DNA of 64,000 nt from Legionella beliardensis (GTDB taxonomy: Bacteria; Pseudomonadota; Gammaproteobacteria; Legionellales; Legionellaceae), in contig NZ_UGNV01000001.1 in the NCBI RefSeq assembly GCF_900452395.1, positions 186,001 to 250,000 of the forward strand, read 5' to 3'. Made by a program: the position numbers and the translations under genes. The notes beneath the pieces were generated by a model. The model did not search any database. It saw only the letters and a list, made by a program, of their open reading frames with translations, and was not told the origin of the DNA. Of the stretch, positions 27,031 through 36,993 are shown in pieces. The first letter of the stretch is position 1, and each line of letters opens with the position of its first letter.

Positions 27031-29877
27031 TTAATAAGCTAGTCTAATGTCAAGTTTGGCTAAAGCGTGTAGCGTTTCAGGGAAATGTTCTGGATGCCAT
27101 TGGTAAAAATCCTCTTCTTCTTCACCTTTAGGTGTGTCAATGAGGTTAGAGTAGCCAGGTTGATACTCACCGACATGGCCAAGTTCTTTAGAATAAACAA
27201 AAGGCCACGTGGCTAAGATGCTTGCTGTTGGATTGTTGCTTAAGCTCTCTTTATTGCTGTGAAAATGTTTAAAATTTGATAATGCTTGTTGTCTAATTTG
27301 CTGAGCGTATCGTTCAGGGTGAATAACACTTTCAGGATAGGTTTTGACAAATTCTTCCCCAAGGGTTACGCGATAATTATGAGTCCGTTGAGCAATGATT
27401 TGCTCCTGGCAGGCTTCTTCATACCCTGGTTCCGGGCGGCTAATAATGGCCAACTCACTATCGCCGCCATCCCCACGCATGCTTCGTTCATTAGCATTTG
27501 CACTACCACAAATCATTAAGTGATTATCTACTCTAAGGAATTTAGAGTGGACGTAAATGGGGCTTCGTTGAGCTGCTTCTATGAGTTTATTTCTATCAAT
27601 TCCTTCTTGTGAAGCTAATTGCTTATATTCGGGTGTCTGTCCATGCCATTGTGCTAAGAAATTGAAAGAAATAAAATGCCACCATGGTTGTTGCGTGCGT
27701 TGTTCAATCTCATTCATTATCCATTTTATAGTCAACCATTGCAGCGCCCTAATCGAATCCATTTCTAATTTACCAGGTGCGCTATTAGCGTTAGGAAGCA
27801 TAGGTAGCGTAACAAACACATGAAACGGTTCATTTGCATTAAAACGTTCTACAATTTTATCAACGAGCGCTTGGGGGATAGGATTAAATGCAGCGTGTTC
27901 TGGTTTGGCATGAATACCAGGCCCGCCAATTAAGTATTGTGATTCAAGTTCAATAACGTGTTGGGCTTCAGCAATAGCGTCTTTATAACCTATAGCGATG
28001 CTTTTTTCATAAGGTTTTGCAGCAGCCCAAAAACTGCTATGCGAAACGGACATCGTAGAACGTAAAAGCTGTGATTGCCATAAGGAGTTAGGCGAAGAAA
28101 GCTTTGTATAATTTAGCAGTTGCGTATTGCCTATATTGCGGCAGAATCGGGCAAAACTACAATAATTATATTTATCCTTAGTCCATTTATTCCAAAATTT
28201 TAATACGCCATTGTTTGCATTGTGCCACGCTGAAGCAAAATCATTAAGCATGTCAGCGACCACAGGGCCAATGACTTGCTGATGGGTATCTCGCCAGCCA
28301 TAGGCGTTAGCAGCCCTTTGATTAGAATGACGGAAGTCATCCATACGATCGCGTGATAGATCGAGTCCGCCATAAAAAGCTGTTAACTTCCTTTTTTTAG
28401 TACCGTCATTAAGGGTAAATTCGGCATCGGTAATCACTGCTTTGGTGTGGTGCGTGTTAAAATTACGGGTATGATTTACCGCGCGAAATTGTAAATTAGG
28501 TAAATCAGCTAAGCCATTTTTAAGCCCTTTTTCTTTTGCAATAGCATCCAAGTAAGCGATAGAGTCATGATGATAAGTTAATTTATTATCCCAAAATTGT
28601 GCCCATACTTTAATAGCAATCACCAAGTTAGGATTATCTATCGCTTTTTGTACCAGTACTTTTCCTAATGTATAGGGAGATTTTTCATGTTCTTCTGCGG
28701 TTTTTAGGGTAGGTTGCAGGTAATCTAGGTGCAGGTTAATTTCCCAGCCAGCGACACAAATAAGATACTTTGCATTCTGAATGCTGCGCATAATAGAAGG
28801 AAAAGCGCCTTTAAGTTGTGCTTGTGGGGCAGATATGTCTTCGTATGCATTTAGAAAATGAATGATCTCATTTCCTTGCCTTGGTGGCGCATGAGCAGGT
28901 TTAATTTCTAGCGCTTCTATTTCAAAGCGCGTATTTTCTAATTCATCAAAATGTTTATCATCAAGGTAATAAATATTGTTTCTTTGTACTTTTTTAAATA
29001 GCTTAATTAAAACATTATATTGTGACACATAAATTTGTCGCGACTTTGCTGTCGTGGCTTTATCAATGTGATCTTTTAAATCTTCTAAAAACGCCTTAAT
29101 AAATAAATAAAGTTGGTGACTTTTTGCGGGATTCCCAGGAGAGATAGCTAATAATTGTTTATGATTTTTGGCAAAATGAATAAAGAGCTTATTTTTACGA
29201 TTTGTATTAATACTATTTTTAATTTCTGTTAGCAATTGCATGCAATCTGTTTGTAATTTTTCTTCTAAAATAAACATCAACTTATTAACCGATACATTAA
29301 TTGATTGCTTATTATGTTTAGGCAGCACAGGTGCTATTTTTTCTCTAATAAAAGAAATGAAGTGCTCTATTGTTGATTTTACTTTATTTAAATAAATTCT
29401 AAGATGAGCATGGTGTGGGTTAAACAGCTTTTGTATTTTATGTACTTGCTTATGAAAATGCTTGATTTCTTCTTCTGAAAAGTAATCTTTGTTAGCTGCT
29501 AATATCACTTCTAAATTAGCTAAGGTTTGAAATAATTGCTTTTTTTTAAGCGTAATCAATGAATTTAAAGATAATAGAATACGGTGCAGAACTTTACGTT
29601 TATCAGCATGCATTTGACTGTCTTTATTGCGTATGTAGTGCAGATGCTTGCTGAGCTGTTGTTGATAGCTTACTATTTCATAAATCGTTAATTCATTTTC
29701 TGCTTTTTCAAGTTTAGTTAAAATAGCTCTGGTTCTACTAAACCAACCCTTATAAGCATTCTTCGCTAATGACGTATCATCATTGTCTTTAAGATACGAG
29801 CTAGCATTGAGTCGAATTTTAGCAATATCAGCTTGAATAGGGCGTATTTTTACTGAAAAAAAATTATGCGTATACAT
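27031..29877 (-). CDS. Phospholipase D-family protein of eukaryotic type with long helical N-terminal domain
   Basis: A 948-residue protein. Both HKD motifs are present: HHTKAVITD (H477, K479, D484) and HSKFLRVD (H777, K779, D784), the latter followed by CGSANANERSMRGDGGDSE. FYGGLDLSRDRMDD and YGWRDTHQQVIGP match the segments next to the first HKD in plant and animal PLDs. Such enzymes hydrolyse phosphatidylcholine to phosphatidic acid. The first about 340 residues are helical, coiled-coil-like and of unknown function. The C-terminal region has a GEEEEDFYQW acidic block. There is no signal peptide. L. pneumophila exports a PLD (LpdA) through Dot/Icm; this is a larger protein and export is inferred. 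Confidence 0.88.
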   Translation of the reverse strand: MYTHNFFSVKIRPIQADIAKIRLNASSYLKDNDDTSLAKNAYKGWFSRTRAILTKLEKAENELTIYEIVSYQQQLSKHLHYIRNKDSQMHADKRKVLHRILLSLNSLITLKKKQLFQTLANLEVILAANKDYFSEEEIKHFHKQVHKIQKLFNPHHAHLRIYLNKVKSTIEHFISFIREKIAPVLPKHNKQSINVSVNKLMFILEEKLQTDCMQLLTEIKNSINTNRKNKLFIHFAKNHKQLLAISPGNPAKSHQLYLFIKAFLEDLKDHIDKATTAKSRQIYVSQYNVLIKLFKKVQRNNIYYLDDKHFDELENTRFEIEALEIKPAHAPPRQGNEIIHFLNAYEDISAPQAQLKGAFPSIMRSIQNAKYLICVAGWEINLHLDYLQPTLKTAEEHEKSPYTLGKVLVQKAIDNPNLVIAIKVWAQFWDNKLTYHHDSIAYLDAIAKEKGLKNGLADLPNLQFRAVNHTRNFNTHHTKAVITDAEFTLNDGTKKRKLTAFYGGLDLSRDRMDDFRHSNQRAANAYGWRDTHQQVIGPVVADMLNDFASAWHNANNGVLKFWNKWTKDKYNYCSFARFCRNIGNTQLLNYTKLSSPNSLWQSQLLRSTMSVSHSSFWAAAKPYEKSIAIGYKDAIAEAQHVIELESQYLIGGPGIHAKPEHAAFNPIPQALVDKIVERFNANEPFHVFVTLPMLPNANSAPGKLEMDSIRALQWLTIKWIMNEIEQRTQQPWWHFISFNFLAQWHGQTPEYKQLASQEGIDRNKLIEAAQRSPIYVHSKFLRVDNHLMICGSANANERSMRGDGGDSELAIISRPEPGYEEACQEQIIAQRTHNYRVTLGEEFVKTYPESVIHPERYAQQIRQQALSNFKHFHSNKESLSNNPTASILATWPFVYSKELGHVGEYQPGYSNLIDTPKGEEEEDFYQWHPEHFPETLHALAKLDIRLAY

Positions 29878-30163
29878 TATGAATTTCTCTGCAAATAAAA
29901 GAATTTTGCTTTATAGCCATTATTACCTTCTTAATTTGTACTACTGTTTCATAATTTCATCTGCAAAATCATTAAGCTTAAACACAGCTATGATTAATAT
30001 GGTTTGGTGATTTGCCTTTAAAAAAAACACAAGTATAACAAAAAAAATCAACTTGTTAATAAAACGTTAAGTTTTCTCCGTTATTTTAGAGCTCAGCAAA
30101 GCAATAGCCTCTATAAATTGACTATAAATCTGGTCTCAATTAATAATAAAAATTGGAGAAATT

Positions 30164-31102
30164 ATGAGAAAAAACTCAATTTTATTAACAAGTTTGTTAA
30201 TAGCAGTGGCATCCCCTTTACCTACGTTGGCTCATGATCGGGTAGCGTATCAAAATAATGGCTTATCTTTAAATGCGACCTTAGGAAGTCTATCAGGCGA
30301 AGCACATGAATATGTGTATGAGGAAAATACAGGTAAAAAAATTAGCCAGCTAGATTGGAAAATAAAAAATGCTTTAATAGCTAAAGCAGAATTAAATTAC
30401 GATGTACGGTCTTGGCTTAGCATTAATGGCAAAGGGTGGACCACGCTTGCTAAAAGTAATGGGCGTATGGATGATTATGATTGGTTAAATGCCGCACAAT
30501 CACAATGGTCAGATTGGTCGCATCATAACAATACCAATCTTAATTATGCAAATGGCCTTGATCTTAATTTACGAACTTGGTTCCTTCAGGATCAAAATTA
30601 CAAGCTTGGGCTATTAGGTGGTTATGAAGAAAGCAAATTTAGTTTTCGAGCAAAGGGTGGATGTTATCAGTATGACAATGGCCGTCATTCTGGTTGCTTC
30701 CCAGCTGATGAGCCTGGAATAGGCTATCGCCAAACCTTTAATACGCCTTATGTTGGCCTTGCTGGGCAATATGCAATAAACAATTTTGAATTGGGGTTGT
30801 TAGTTAAACTGAGTAATTGGGTCAAAGCTAAGGACAATGATAAACACTACTCTCGCAACCTAACCTTTAAAGAATGGGGCGATAATGCCAAGTATCATTC
30901 AGTCACATTGAATGCAGGATACCACTTTACTAAAAATACAAAGCTCTTTGCTGAAGCCTCCTACTCACATTATGGTAATGTCAAAGCGGACACCGAAATT
31001 ACTAACGGTTATACCGGAAGACGGTCATATTTTTCTAAGGCAGCTGGCTTAGACAATAACAATTATGCTGTCGCATTGGGCCTGCAATATACGTTTAATT
31101 AA
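30164..31102 (+). CDS. lpa: Omptin-family outer-membrane protease (Legionella plasminogen activator type)
   Basis: A 312-residue barrel protease with a signal peptide (to about residue 23, TLAHD). It aligns along its length with OmpT. The catalytic pairs are both retained: D104 and D106 in MDDYDWLN, and D226 and H228 in AKDNDKHYS. NYANGLDLNLRTWFLQ and YKLGLLGGYEESKFSF are near-copies of the OmpT segments, and the protein ends in the barrel signature ALGLQYTFN. Omptins cleave between basic residues; the Legionella member Lpa activates plasminogen. GGAG precedes the start. The gene converges on the GGDEF-EAL gene. Confidence 0.92.
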   Translation: MRKNSILLTSLLIAVASPLPTLAHDRVAYQNNGLSLNATLGSLSGEAHEYVYEENTGKKISQLDWKIKNALIAKAELNYDVRSWLSINGKGWTTLAKSNGRMDDYDWLNAAQSQWSDWSHHNNTNLNYANGLDLNLRTWFLQDQNYKLGLLGGYEESKFSFRAKGGCYQYDNGRHSGCFPADEPGIGYRQTFNTPYVGLAGQYAINNFELGLLVKLSNWVKAKDNDKHYSRNLTFKEWGDNAKYHSVTLNAGYHFTKNTKLFAEASYSHYGNVKADTEITNGYTGRRSYFSKAAGLDNNNYAVALGLQYTFN

Positions 31103-31115
31103 TTTTTTTCTAGTC

Positions 31116-31194
31116 GCCGCACTATCGACATGGAAGTATAAGATTGAGGCTTCTTAAGTTATTTTGCCATGAATAATAAGAAGTGCGGCATTTT
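31116..31194 (+). terminator. Possible long-loop terminator after lpa
   Basis: GCCGCACT at 31116-31123 and AGTGCGGC at 31182-31189 pair perfectly, followed by ATTTTTA. The loop is about 58 bases, longer than usual, so this is weak support only. Confidence 0.3.
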
Positions 31195-31217
31195 TAAAAC
31201 CATTAGAAATAAAGAGA

Positions 31218-33446
31218 TTACTTCTTATTTAATTGATCAGACAACAAATTCTCCATTTGGTCTTTTTCCAGTGGAACACTTAAATAATAGCCCTGGACTT
31301 TTTCACAATGTTTTTTTTGTAAAAAATGCATTTGTTTTTCTGTTTCTACACCTTCCGCAACCACATCAAAGCCTAGTGTTTCTCCCATTGAAATAATGGC
31401 TTCAATAATCAATTCATCTCGCTCGTCTTTACTAATATTATCAATAAATGATTTATCAATTTTAAGCTGATCAATTTCAATTTGTCTTAAATAATTGATA
31501 CTTGAATAGCCGGCACCAAAGTCATCTAGCGTAATTTTAACCCCTAATTTTTTTAAATCCAAAAGCACACTTTTTGATTGAACTATATTAATAAATACAT
31601 TTTCAGTAATTTCAATTTCAAGATAGCGGGCTTCGAGTTGAGTTTCTGCTAAAATTTGTTTGATTATCTGAACTAATTCAGGTTGTTTAAGCTGTTTTGT
31701 ACCCATATTTACAGCAATCACTACCTTAGGATAACCCTGGTCTTGCCAAGCTTTATTTTGCCTACAAGCAGTTCTTAATATCCATTCACCTAGAGGAATA
31801 ATAAATCCTAACTCTTCTGCTAAAGGAATAAAATCTATGGGCAGAAGTATCCCTTTAGTTGGATGATTCCAGCGTACCAATGCTTCAATAGAATTTAGTG
31901 TCCCCGTATGCACATCATAAAGAGGTTGATAACTTAAATAAAATTCTTCATTTTTTAATGCGGCGTAAAAGTCATGTTGTAACTGAATATTAACCTGATA
32001 ATTAGTTAATTCTTTGTTATAAAAGATAAAACGATTTCCACCAATTTCTTTAGCATTATACATCGCAGTGTCAGCATTACTTAATAGCTTCTCAGGTGTG
32101 TCTCCGTCCATAGGATAAACGGCAATACCTATACTGGTATTAATAAAAAGCTCATGGCCATTAATAGTAAATGGCGTATGAAAACTTTCTATTATTTTTT
32201 GCACAAATAGCTTGATATTATCAATTTGATCAAAAGCTGAGGTAACAATTACAAATTCATCCCCGCCCATACGTGCTAGCGTGTCTGTTTTTCGCATAAT
32301 AAGTTGTAAACGATCTGCGACATTTCTTAATACTTCATCACCTATTGCATGCCCTAAGCTGTCGTTAATTAACTTAAAACGGTTAAGATCTAAAAACAGT
32401 AAACCAAAAAGCATGTTGGCACGTTTCGCTTGCTCAATAGCATGCCCAATGCGATCAAACAAGAGAACACGATTAGCTAGATTAGTTAAGGGGTCATGGG
32501 TAGCCTGGTATTGTATTTTTTCCTCCATCAGTGCTCGCTGCGTAATGTCGCGAAAGCTCCAAATATGGCCGATGGTATCTTGATCTAATTTATAGGATTG
32601 CCTATGCGCTTCAACAACTTTATTATCAATGGTTGCTAGTTTTTCAGTTCTTATCACATTGGTTTGGGGATCTTTAAAAAACTCAGAGAATAATTCAGGT
32701 TTTCTTAATTTTTTAGAAATAAAGCTTAAAACCGTAGCTGCGTTATCTTCTACAAAAAGATTGACTGGAATATCCCAAAAATGAATTAATTTTTTATTAT
32801 AATCAATAATTCTATTTGAATTATCAATGACTAAGATTGCATCTGGCGATGATTCAAGTGTACCCCGAGTAACTAACAGCGAGTTTTGCAGTGACTTCGT
32901 TCGTTCGGTAATGCGCTCTTCTAAAAACTCCATTTGTTCGCGAGTTTGTTTAGCAAGCTGCCATTTTTTGGTAAAAGCATAGGCTACCTGACGTATAGTA
33001 ACAGCATCAAAGGGCTTCTTTAAGATAAGTAAATTGTCTTTTCCCCCAAGCTGAGCCACCGTTTCTTCCCAAGTATAATCAGAGTAAGCTGTACAAATAA
33101 CAATTTGAATATTGGGATCAACTTTCCAAATTTGCTTAATCGTCTCTGTCCCATCCCAGCCAGGAGGCATTCTAATGTCTACGAAGGCTAAGGCATAAGG
33201 CTCTCCCTTATTTAGCCCTTTTTTAATTTCTTCAAGGCCTTCTTGGCCTTGCGAGGCAGTAGCAATATGAAAATTTGGTAATAATAGCCTCTTCTCTTCT
33301 TGACTAGGTCCAAAAATTTCTAACTCTAGCTTACTAAGCTCATCCTCTTGATCAAGGTTTTTTGCCTTTAAAATTTTAATAAAGGCCTGATGAATTTCTG
33401 GATTATCATCAATGATTAATATACGTAAGTCTAAGTTTTCACTCAT
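31218..33446 (-). CDS. Response regulator with PAS, GGDEF and EAL domains (c-di-GMP metabolism)
   Basis: A 742-residue protein with four domains. The receiver (about 7-155) has acidic residues D13-D14, the phosphoacceptor D90 (VDIRMPP) and K144. A PAS domain lies at about 190-305. The GGDEF domain (about 315-480) has an intact MGGDEF (394-398) and an RKTD inhibitory site five residues before it. The EAL domain (about 485-735) has EALVRW (521-526), IEITENVF, LDDFGAGYSS, LKIDKSF and VAEGVET, all consistent with a working phosphodiesterase. Both activities look intact. The divergent kinase beside it matches the L. pneumophila Lpl0329/Lpl0330 arrangement. Confidence 0.93.
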   Translation of the reverse strand: MSENLDLRILIIDDNPEIHQAFIKILKAKNLDQEDELSKLELEIFGPSQEEKRLLLPNFHIATASQGQEGLEEIKKGLNKGEPYALAFVDIRMPPGWDGTETIKQIWKVDPNIQIVICTAYSDYTWEETVAQLGGKDNLLILKKPFDAVTIRQVAYAFTKKWQLAKQTREQMEFLEERITERTKSLQNSLLVTRGTLESSPDAILVIDNSNRIIDYNKKLIHFWDIPVNLFVEDNAATVLSFISKKLRKPELFSEFFKDPQTNVIRTEKLATIDNKVVEAHRQSYKLDQDTIGHIWSFRDITQRALMEEKIQYQATHDPLTNLANRVLLFDRIGHAIEQAKRANMLFGLLFLDLNRFKLINDSLGHAIGDEVLRNVADRLQLIMRKTDTLARMGGDEFVIVTSAFDQIDNIKLFVQKIIESFHTPFTINGHELFINTSIGIAVYPMDGDTPEKLLSNADTAMYNAKEIGGNRFIFYNKELTNYQVNIQLQHDFYAALKNEEFYLSYQPLYDVHTGTLNSIEALVRWNHPTKGILLPIDFIPLAEELGFIIPLGEWILRTACRQNKAWQDQGYPKVVIAVNMGTKQLKQPELVQIIKQILAETQLEARYLEIEITENVFINIVQSKSVLLDLKKLGVKITLDDFGAGYSSINYLRQIEIDQLKIDKSFIDNISKDERDELIIEAIISMGETLGFDVVAEGVETEKQMHFLQKKHCEKVQGYYLSVPLEKDQMENLLSDQLNKK

Positions 33447-33650
33447 TTTTATTCCTTTGCTATCGAATAATAACTTCTCTAGCGAGTATTAGAGCTATTG
33501 GCCATCTTAACTTACCTTAAGTTTAGTTAATTTTTTTATTAATGTTAAAAAGTGAACAATTAGGAATAAGCCTTAGGTTAAGACTATACCTATACGGTAC
33601 TAGTTAATTTTTAAATTTAGTTATTTCTAAAATCGCTGTTATAGTTAATT

Positions 33651-33704
33651 AAAGGGACAATATTAATGTATAAGGATGAAGAAATTTCCTTTAAACATCT
33701 ATAA
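33651..33704 (+). promoter_or_regulatory. Short leader ORF overlapping the sensor kinase start
   Basis: AAAGGG (33651-33656) sits nine bases before an ATG at 33666 that opens a 12-codon frame ending TAA at 33702-33704. The kinase ATG (33676) lies inside this frame and has AAGG directly against it with no spacer. Translation of the kinase may therefore depend on ribosomes loaded at the leader. Suggestive only. Confidence 0.3.
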
Positions 33705-35997
33705 TTTAAGGCCTAAAATTGGCCTAATATTAGGATTAATTTTGCTGTTTTTAGGAACGGCATGTTATTTCATTTCCCGGCAAGTGCTATTACAGAGCGT
33801 TCTACAAATAGAAAGAGCGTCAATTGATAAAAATATTGATCGAGTAAGAAGTATTTTTCAAAATGAAATTTTACGCCTTAAGGTCACTGCCTTAGATTGG
33901 GGCAATTGGGATGATACTTATAATTTTGCATTAACTAAAAATTCAAGATACATTCAATCGAATCTGCTGGACGATACCTTTGAGAATAATAAATGGGCTG
34001 CTTTTATTATAGTAAATAACCAAATAAGGGTTGTTTATAGTAAAGCTGTTGATGAGCAATATAAAGCGGCAAAGCCCTTCTCTACAACCGAGTTACAGCG
34101 TTATTTTTACCCTGGAAGCATTTTATTTAACCAAAAAAAATACACAGATACGAAAGGTGGTTATGCTTTGTTTAATAATCAGCTGCAATTTGTCGCTGTA
34201 TCAACCATTAAGCCCAGCGATCATAGTGGGTTAGGTATTGGTTATTTAATATTAATGCGCTCGTTAACAGGAAGTTATCTGAAAGATTTTTCAGATAGTT
34301 TAAAGCTACCTTTGACAATAAATTATCTAAATTATAACTCATCCTTACCTGCTGATTTATTAGAAAGAAATGAAAGTGTTATTATCAATAAGGAAATTCG
34401 TGTCTCACTCTTATTAAGAGATATAGAGCAAAAACCTATCGCTGTTATTAAATTTATTATGCAGCGTGATATTTATCAATATAGCTTAGAATCCATTAAC
34501 TTTTTTCTGCTCCTTTTATTCATTATAAGTATCATTGTATTAAGTACCTTAGGATTAATCATTTATACAATTATTATTAAGCGTATTGAAGAATTTAATA
34601 AACAAATTACGACCATTTCAGAGCTTAAAAATTACTCCCAGCGAATCAATATTTCTGGGCATGATGAATTAAATTCAATGAGCAATCAAGTAAATGCCTT
34701 ATTAAAAGTCATTGAAGCGTCTCATCATGCGTTAGAAGAAAGGATCTTAACGATTGGTAAAATTAATAAAGAATTGCAAAAATTAGAAGCAGAAAATAGG
34801 CATATCATTGCGAATGCACCAGAACCTATTATTATCACAGATAGTCAATCAACTATTAAGCTAATTAATAATGCTGCAGAACTTACCTTTCATTGTTCTT
34901 TAGATGATATGCGTAATCAAAAAATTGATGATGTTTTACAGTTAAAAATCATTGATAAACATGGTAAAGAAAAATTAGGAAAAATGTCTGAATCATTTTT
35001 TGAAGAAGCTAAGGAATTGATCGTTAGTTATAAAGATAAGTCCATGCCAATTGAATTAAAAGCTAGCCGTCATGATAAGAATACAATCTACATATTACGA
35101 GATATCACCGAGCGAAAAAAGCATGAGCAAGAGTTAATGAATTTAAATCAAAAATTAGTCATGCTGTCGCGCGAAGCAGGGAGAGCAGAAGTCTCTACCA
35201 TGCTTTTGCATAATATTGGCAATATGCTTAATACTATTTTAGTGACCTTGACCCTATTACAAGATGAATTAAGTAAATCTAAGCTTAATAATTTAGAAAA
35301 AATAGGCGCACTTTTACAAGAACATGAGCATGATTTACCCTCATTTCTGACCGAAGATCAAAAGGGTAAAAAACTTCCTATTTATATTGTAGGATTGGCT
35401 AATCTTTGGCCTACCGAACGTGTTAAAATAATTGAGCAATTACGGACTATGAATATTAGTATTGATGAAATTATTTTAGTCATTAAGCACTCTCAACATA
35501 ACGCAGTTTCTATTGTTGAAGTTATTAATATTGCAGAACTGATTGACGAAGTAATAAAAAACCATACCAATGAACTACAAAAATTTAATATAACCATTAA
35601 GAGAAATTTTTCCAAAGTTCCCTTAGCCTATCAAGATCGGTTTAAAATCTTGAGCATCTTGCATAATTTAGTAGCTAATGCCATTGAAGCGCTAACCCAA
35701 AGAGAGCAGGCGTTACGCTTCATTGAATTTAAAATTGAAAGCAAAGACAATCAAGTGCTTATTAAAGTCATTGATAATGGCATTGGCATTGATCCTAAAA
35801 ACCTTATTTCTATTTTTCTATTTCGATTTACTACTAAACCTGATGGAAAGGGAATGGGTCTACATAGTAGCTCCATTTTAGCGCAAGAAATTGGTGCTAC
35901 TTTGACTGCTTACAGCGCTGGCATAGGCCAGGGTACTACGTTGACTTTAACGTTGCCAATTAAGATACCAGAAAGGGCGCATAGGAGTAAAATATAA
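33676..35997 (+). CDS. Membrane sensor histidine kinase with CHASE4, HAMP and PAS domains
   Basis: A 773-residue kinase. A first helix (about 14-34) and a second (about 275-305) flank a periplasmic CHASE4 domain, marked by LDWGNWDDTY. HAMP (about 310-360) and PAS (about 375-485) follow. The phosphoacceptor region is the unusual LLHNIGNMLNTI (H512), not a standard HisKA box. The ATPase domain has HNLVANAIEAL, VIDNGIGID and GKGMGLHSS. It is divergent from the GGDEF-EAL response regulator, its likely partner. L. pneumophila Lpl0330 is described as an atypical kinase controlling Lpl0329 in the same way. The signal it senses is unknown. Confidence 0.92.
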   Translation: MKKFPLNIYNLRPKIGLILGLILLFLGTACYFISRQVLLQSVLQIERASIDKNIDRVRSIFQNEILRLKVTALDWGNWDDTYNFALTKNSRYIQSNLLDDTFENNKWAAFIIVNNQIRVVYSKAVDEQYKAAKPFSTTELQRYFYPGSILFNQKKYTDTKGGYALFNNQLQFVAVSTIKPSDHSGLGIGYLILMRSLTGSYLKDFSDSLKLPLTINYLNYNSSLPADLLERNESVIINKEIRVSLLLRDIEQKPIAVIKFIMQRDIYQYSLESINFFLLLLFIISIIVLSTLGLIIYTIIIKRIEEFNKQITTISELKNYSQRINISGHDELNSMSNQVNALLKVIEASHHALEERILTIGKINKELQKLEAENRHIIANAPEPIIITDSQSTIKLINNAAELTFHCSLDDMRNQKIDDVLQLKIIDKHGKEKLGKMSESFFEEAKELIVSYKDKSMPIELKASRHDKNTIYILRDITERKKHEQELMNLNQKLVMLSREAGRAEVSTMLLHNIGNMLNTILVTLTLLQDELSKSKLNNLEKIGALLQEHEHDLPSFLTEDQKGKKLPIYIVGLANLWPTERVKIIEQLRTMNISIDEIILVIKHSQHNAVSIVEVINIAELIDEVIKNHTNELQKFNITIKRNFSKVPLAYQDRFKILSILHNLVANAIEALTQREQALRFIEFKIESKDNQVLIKVIDNGIGIDPKNLISIFLFRFTTKPDGKGMGLHSSSILAQEIGATLTAYSAGIGQGTTLTLTLPIKIPERAHRSKI

Positions 35998-36097
35998 ATA
36001 ATATCGCTAACTTAAATTACTTAAAAAGAGCTTGACAAAGTTAGCCTAACGTTTTTATGCTCCTGTCGCCTAAGGAATTTTTACTGGATTGTAAGCA

Positions 36098-36901
36098 GTG
36101 ATATGGAAATTAGTTGGTTTTTGTTGGATAACTTTTGTTCTTTGTAGTGGTTCTTCTCTATGCTTAGGCGCTTCAAACGATGACGCTGAGAAAATGGTGC
36201 ATCCTTCGACTAAAGCACCCATTGTAAATCCTAAAAATGACAAAAAAGAAGAACAAGGCCCAGTTGAATTTATCGTTAGTAAAGCTAGTGGAAGTGCAGC
36301 TTTATTATCTAATTATGTGTTTCGAGGCATTACCCAAACTGAAAGTTTACCTGCTATCCAGGTTGAGTTTACCTACACTTTTCCTATTGGCCTTTATTTA
36401 ACTGTCTGGGGTTCAAATGCAAAATTTGCTGAGACTGATATTAATATGGAAATTGATCCATTTATCGGTTTTTATCAAGAAGTGAATGACGATTTTAATT
36501 ATGACATTAGTTACTATAAAAGCTTCTATCCCTCAGCAAGCGAATTTAATTATACGGAATGGATTGCAGTCATTAATTATAAGTTTTTACAGACCAATTT
36601 AGGTTTTTCAAATAATGTCTATAATGTTCATAAGATAGGTTATTATTACAACGGCGGCATTAATTATACTATTCCTTCACGGTTTTTATTTGATTTTGAG
36701 GGTATCACGTTACTCGCTTTAATAGGCCATTATCATTTACCAAAAATCGCTGATTTAAGTTATAACGATTATACGCTTGGGCTTAGTAAAAATTTTAAAA
36801 ATTATAATATTTCTTTTCAGTGGACCACTACCAATCACACCGAATATTATGGTCATTATGGCGGAAGCCATTTTGCTGCAAGTCTTATTGGTACATTTTA
36901 G
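36098..36901 (+). CDS. TorF-family putative porin (TIGR02001 type)
   Basis: A 267-residue exported protein with a signal peptide (about 1-25, ending SLCLGASN). SGSAALLSNYVFRGITQTESLPAIQ is the hallmark of the TIGR02001/TorF group of predicted outer-membrane beta-barrels. It ends in a short barrel strand (AASLIGTF). The group's solute is not known. Starts with GTG; the upstream ribosome site is weak. It follows the sensor kinase on the same strand after 100 bases and could belong to the same transcription unit or regulon. Confidence 0.82.
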   Translation: MIWKLVGFCWITFVLCSGSSLCLGASNDDAEKMVHPSTKAPIVNPKNDKKEEQGPVEFIVSKASGSAALLSNYVFRGITQTESLPAIQVEFTYTFPIGLYLTVWGSNAKFAETDINMEIDPFIGFYQEVNDDFNYDISYYKSFYPSASEFNYTEWIAVINYKFLQTNLGFSNNVYNVHKIGYYYNGGINYTIPSRFLFDFEGITLLALIGHYHLPKIADLSYNDYTLGLSKNFKNYNISFQWTTTNHTEYYGHYGGSHFAASLIGTF

Positions 36902-36993
36902 TAACTAGTTACCTCTGCCAAGCGCTTTTTTAGCTTGACTATTGTGAAATAAATATGAGTTAGGTAAGATAAATTTCATTTTATAAAACTAGA

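Noticed and set aside
32281..32583. A 100-codon plus-strand frame inside the GGDEF-EAL gene
   Set aside because: It lies fully within the conserved GGDEF domain on the opposite strand and has no ribosome site.
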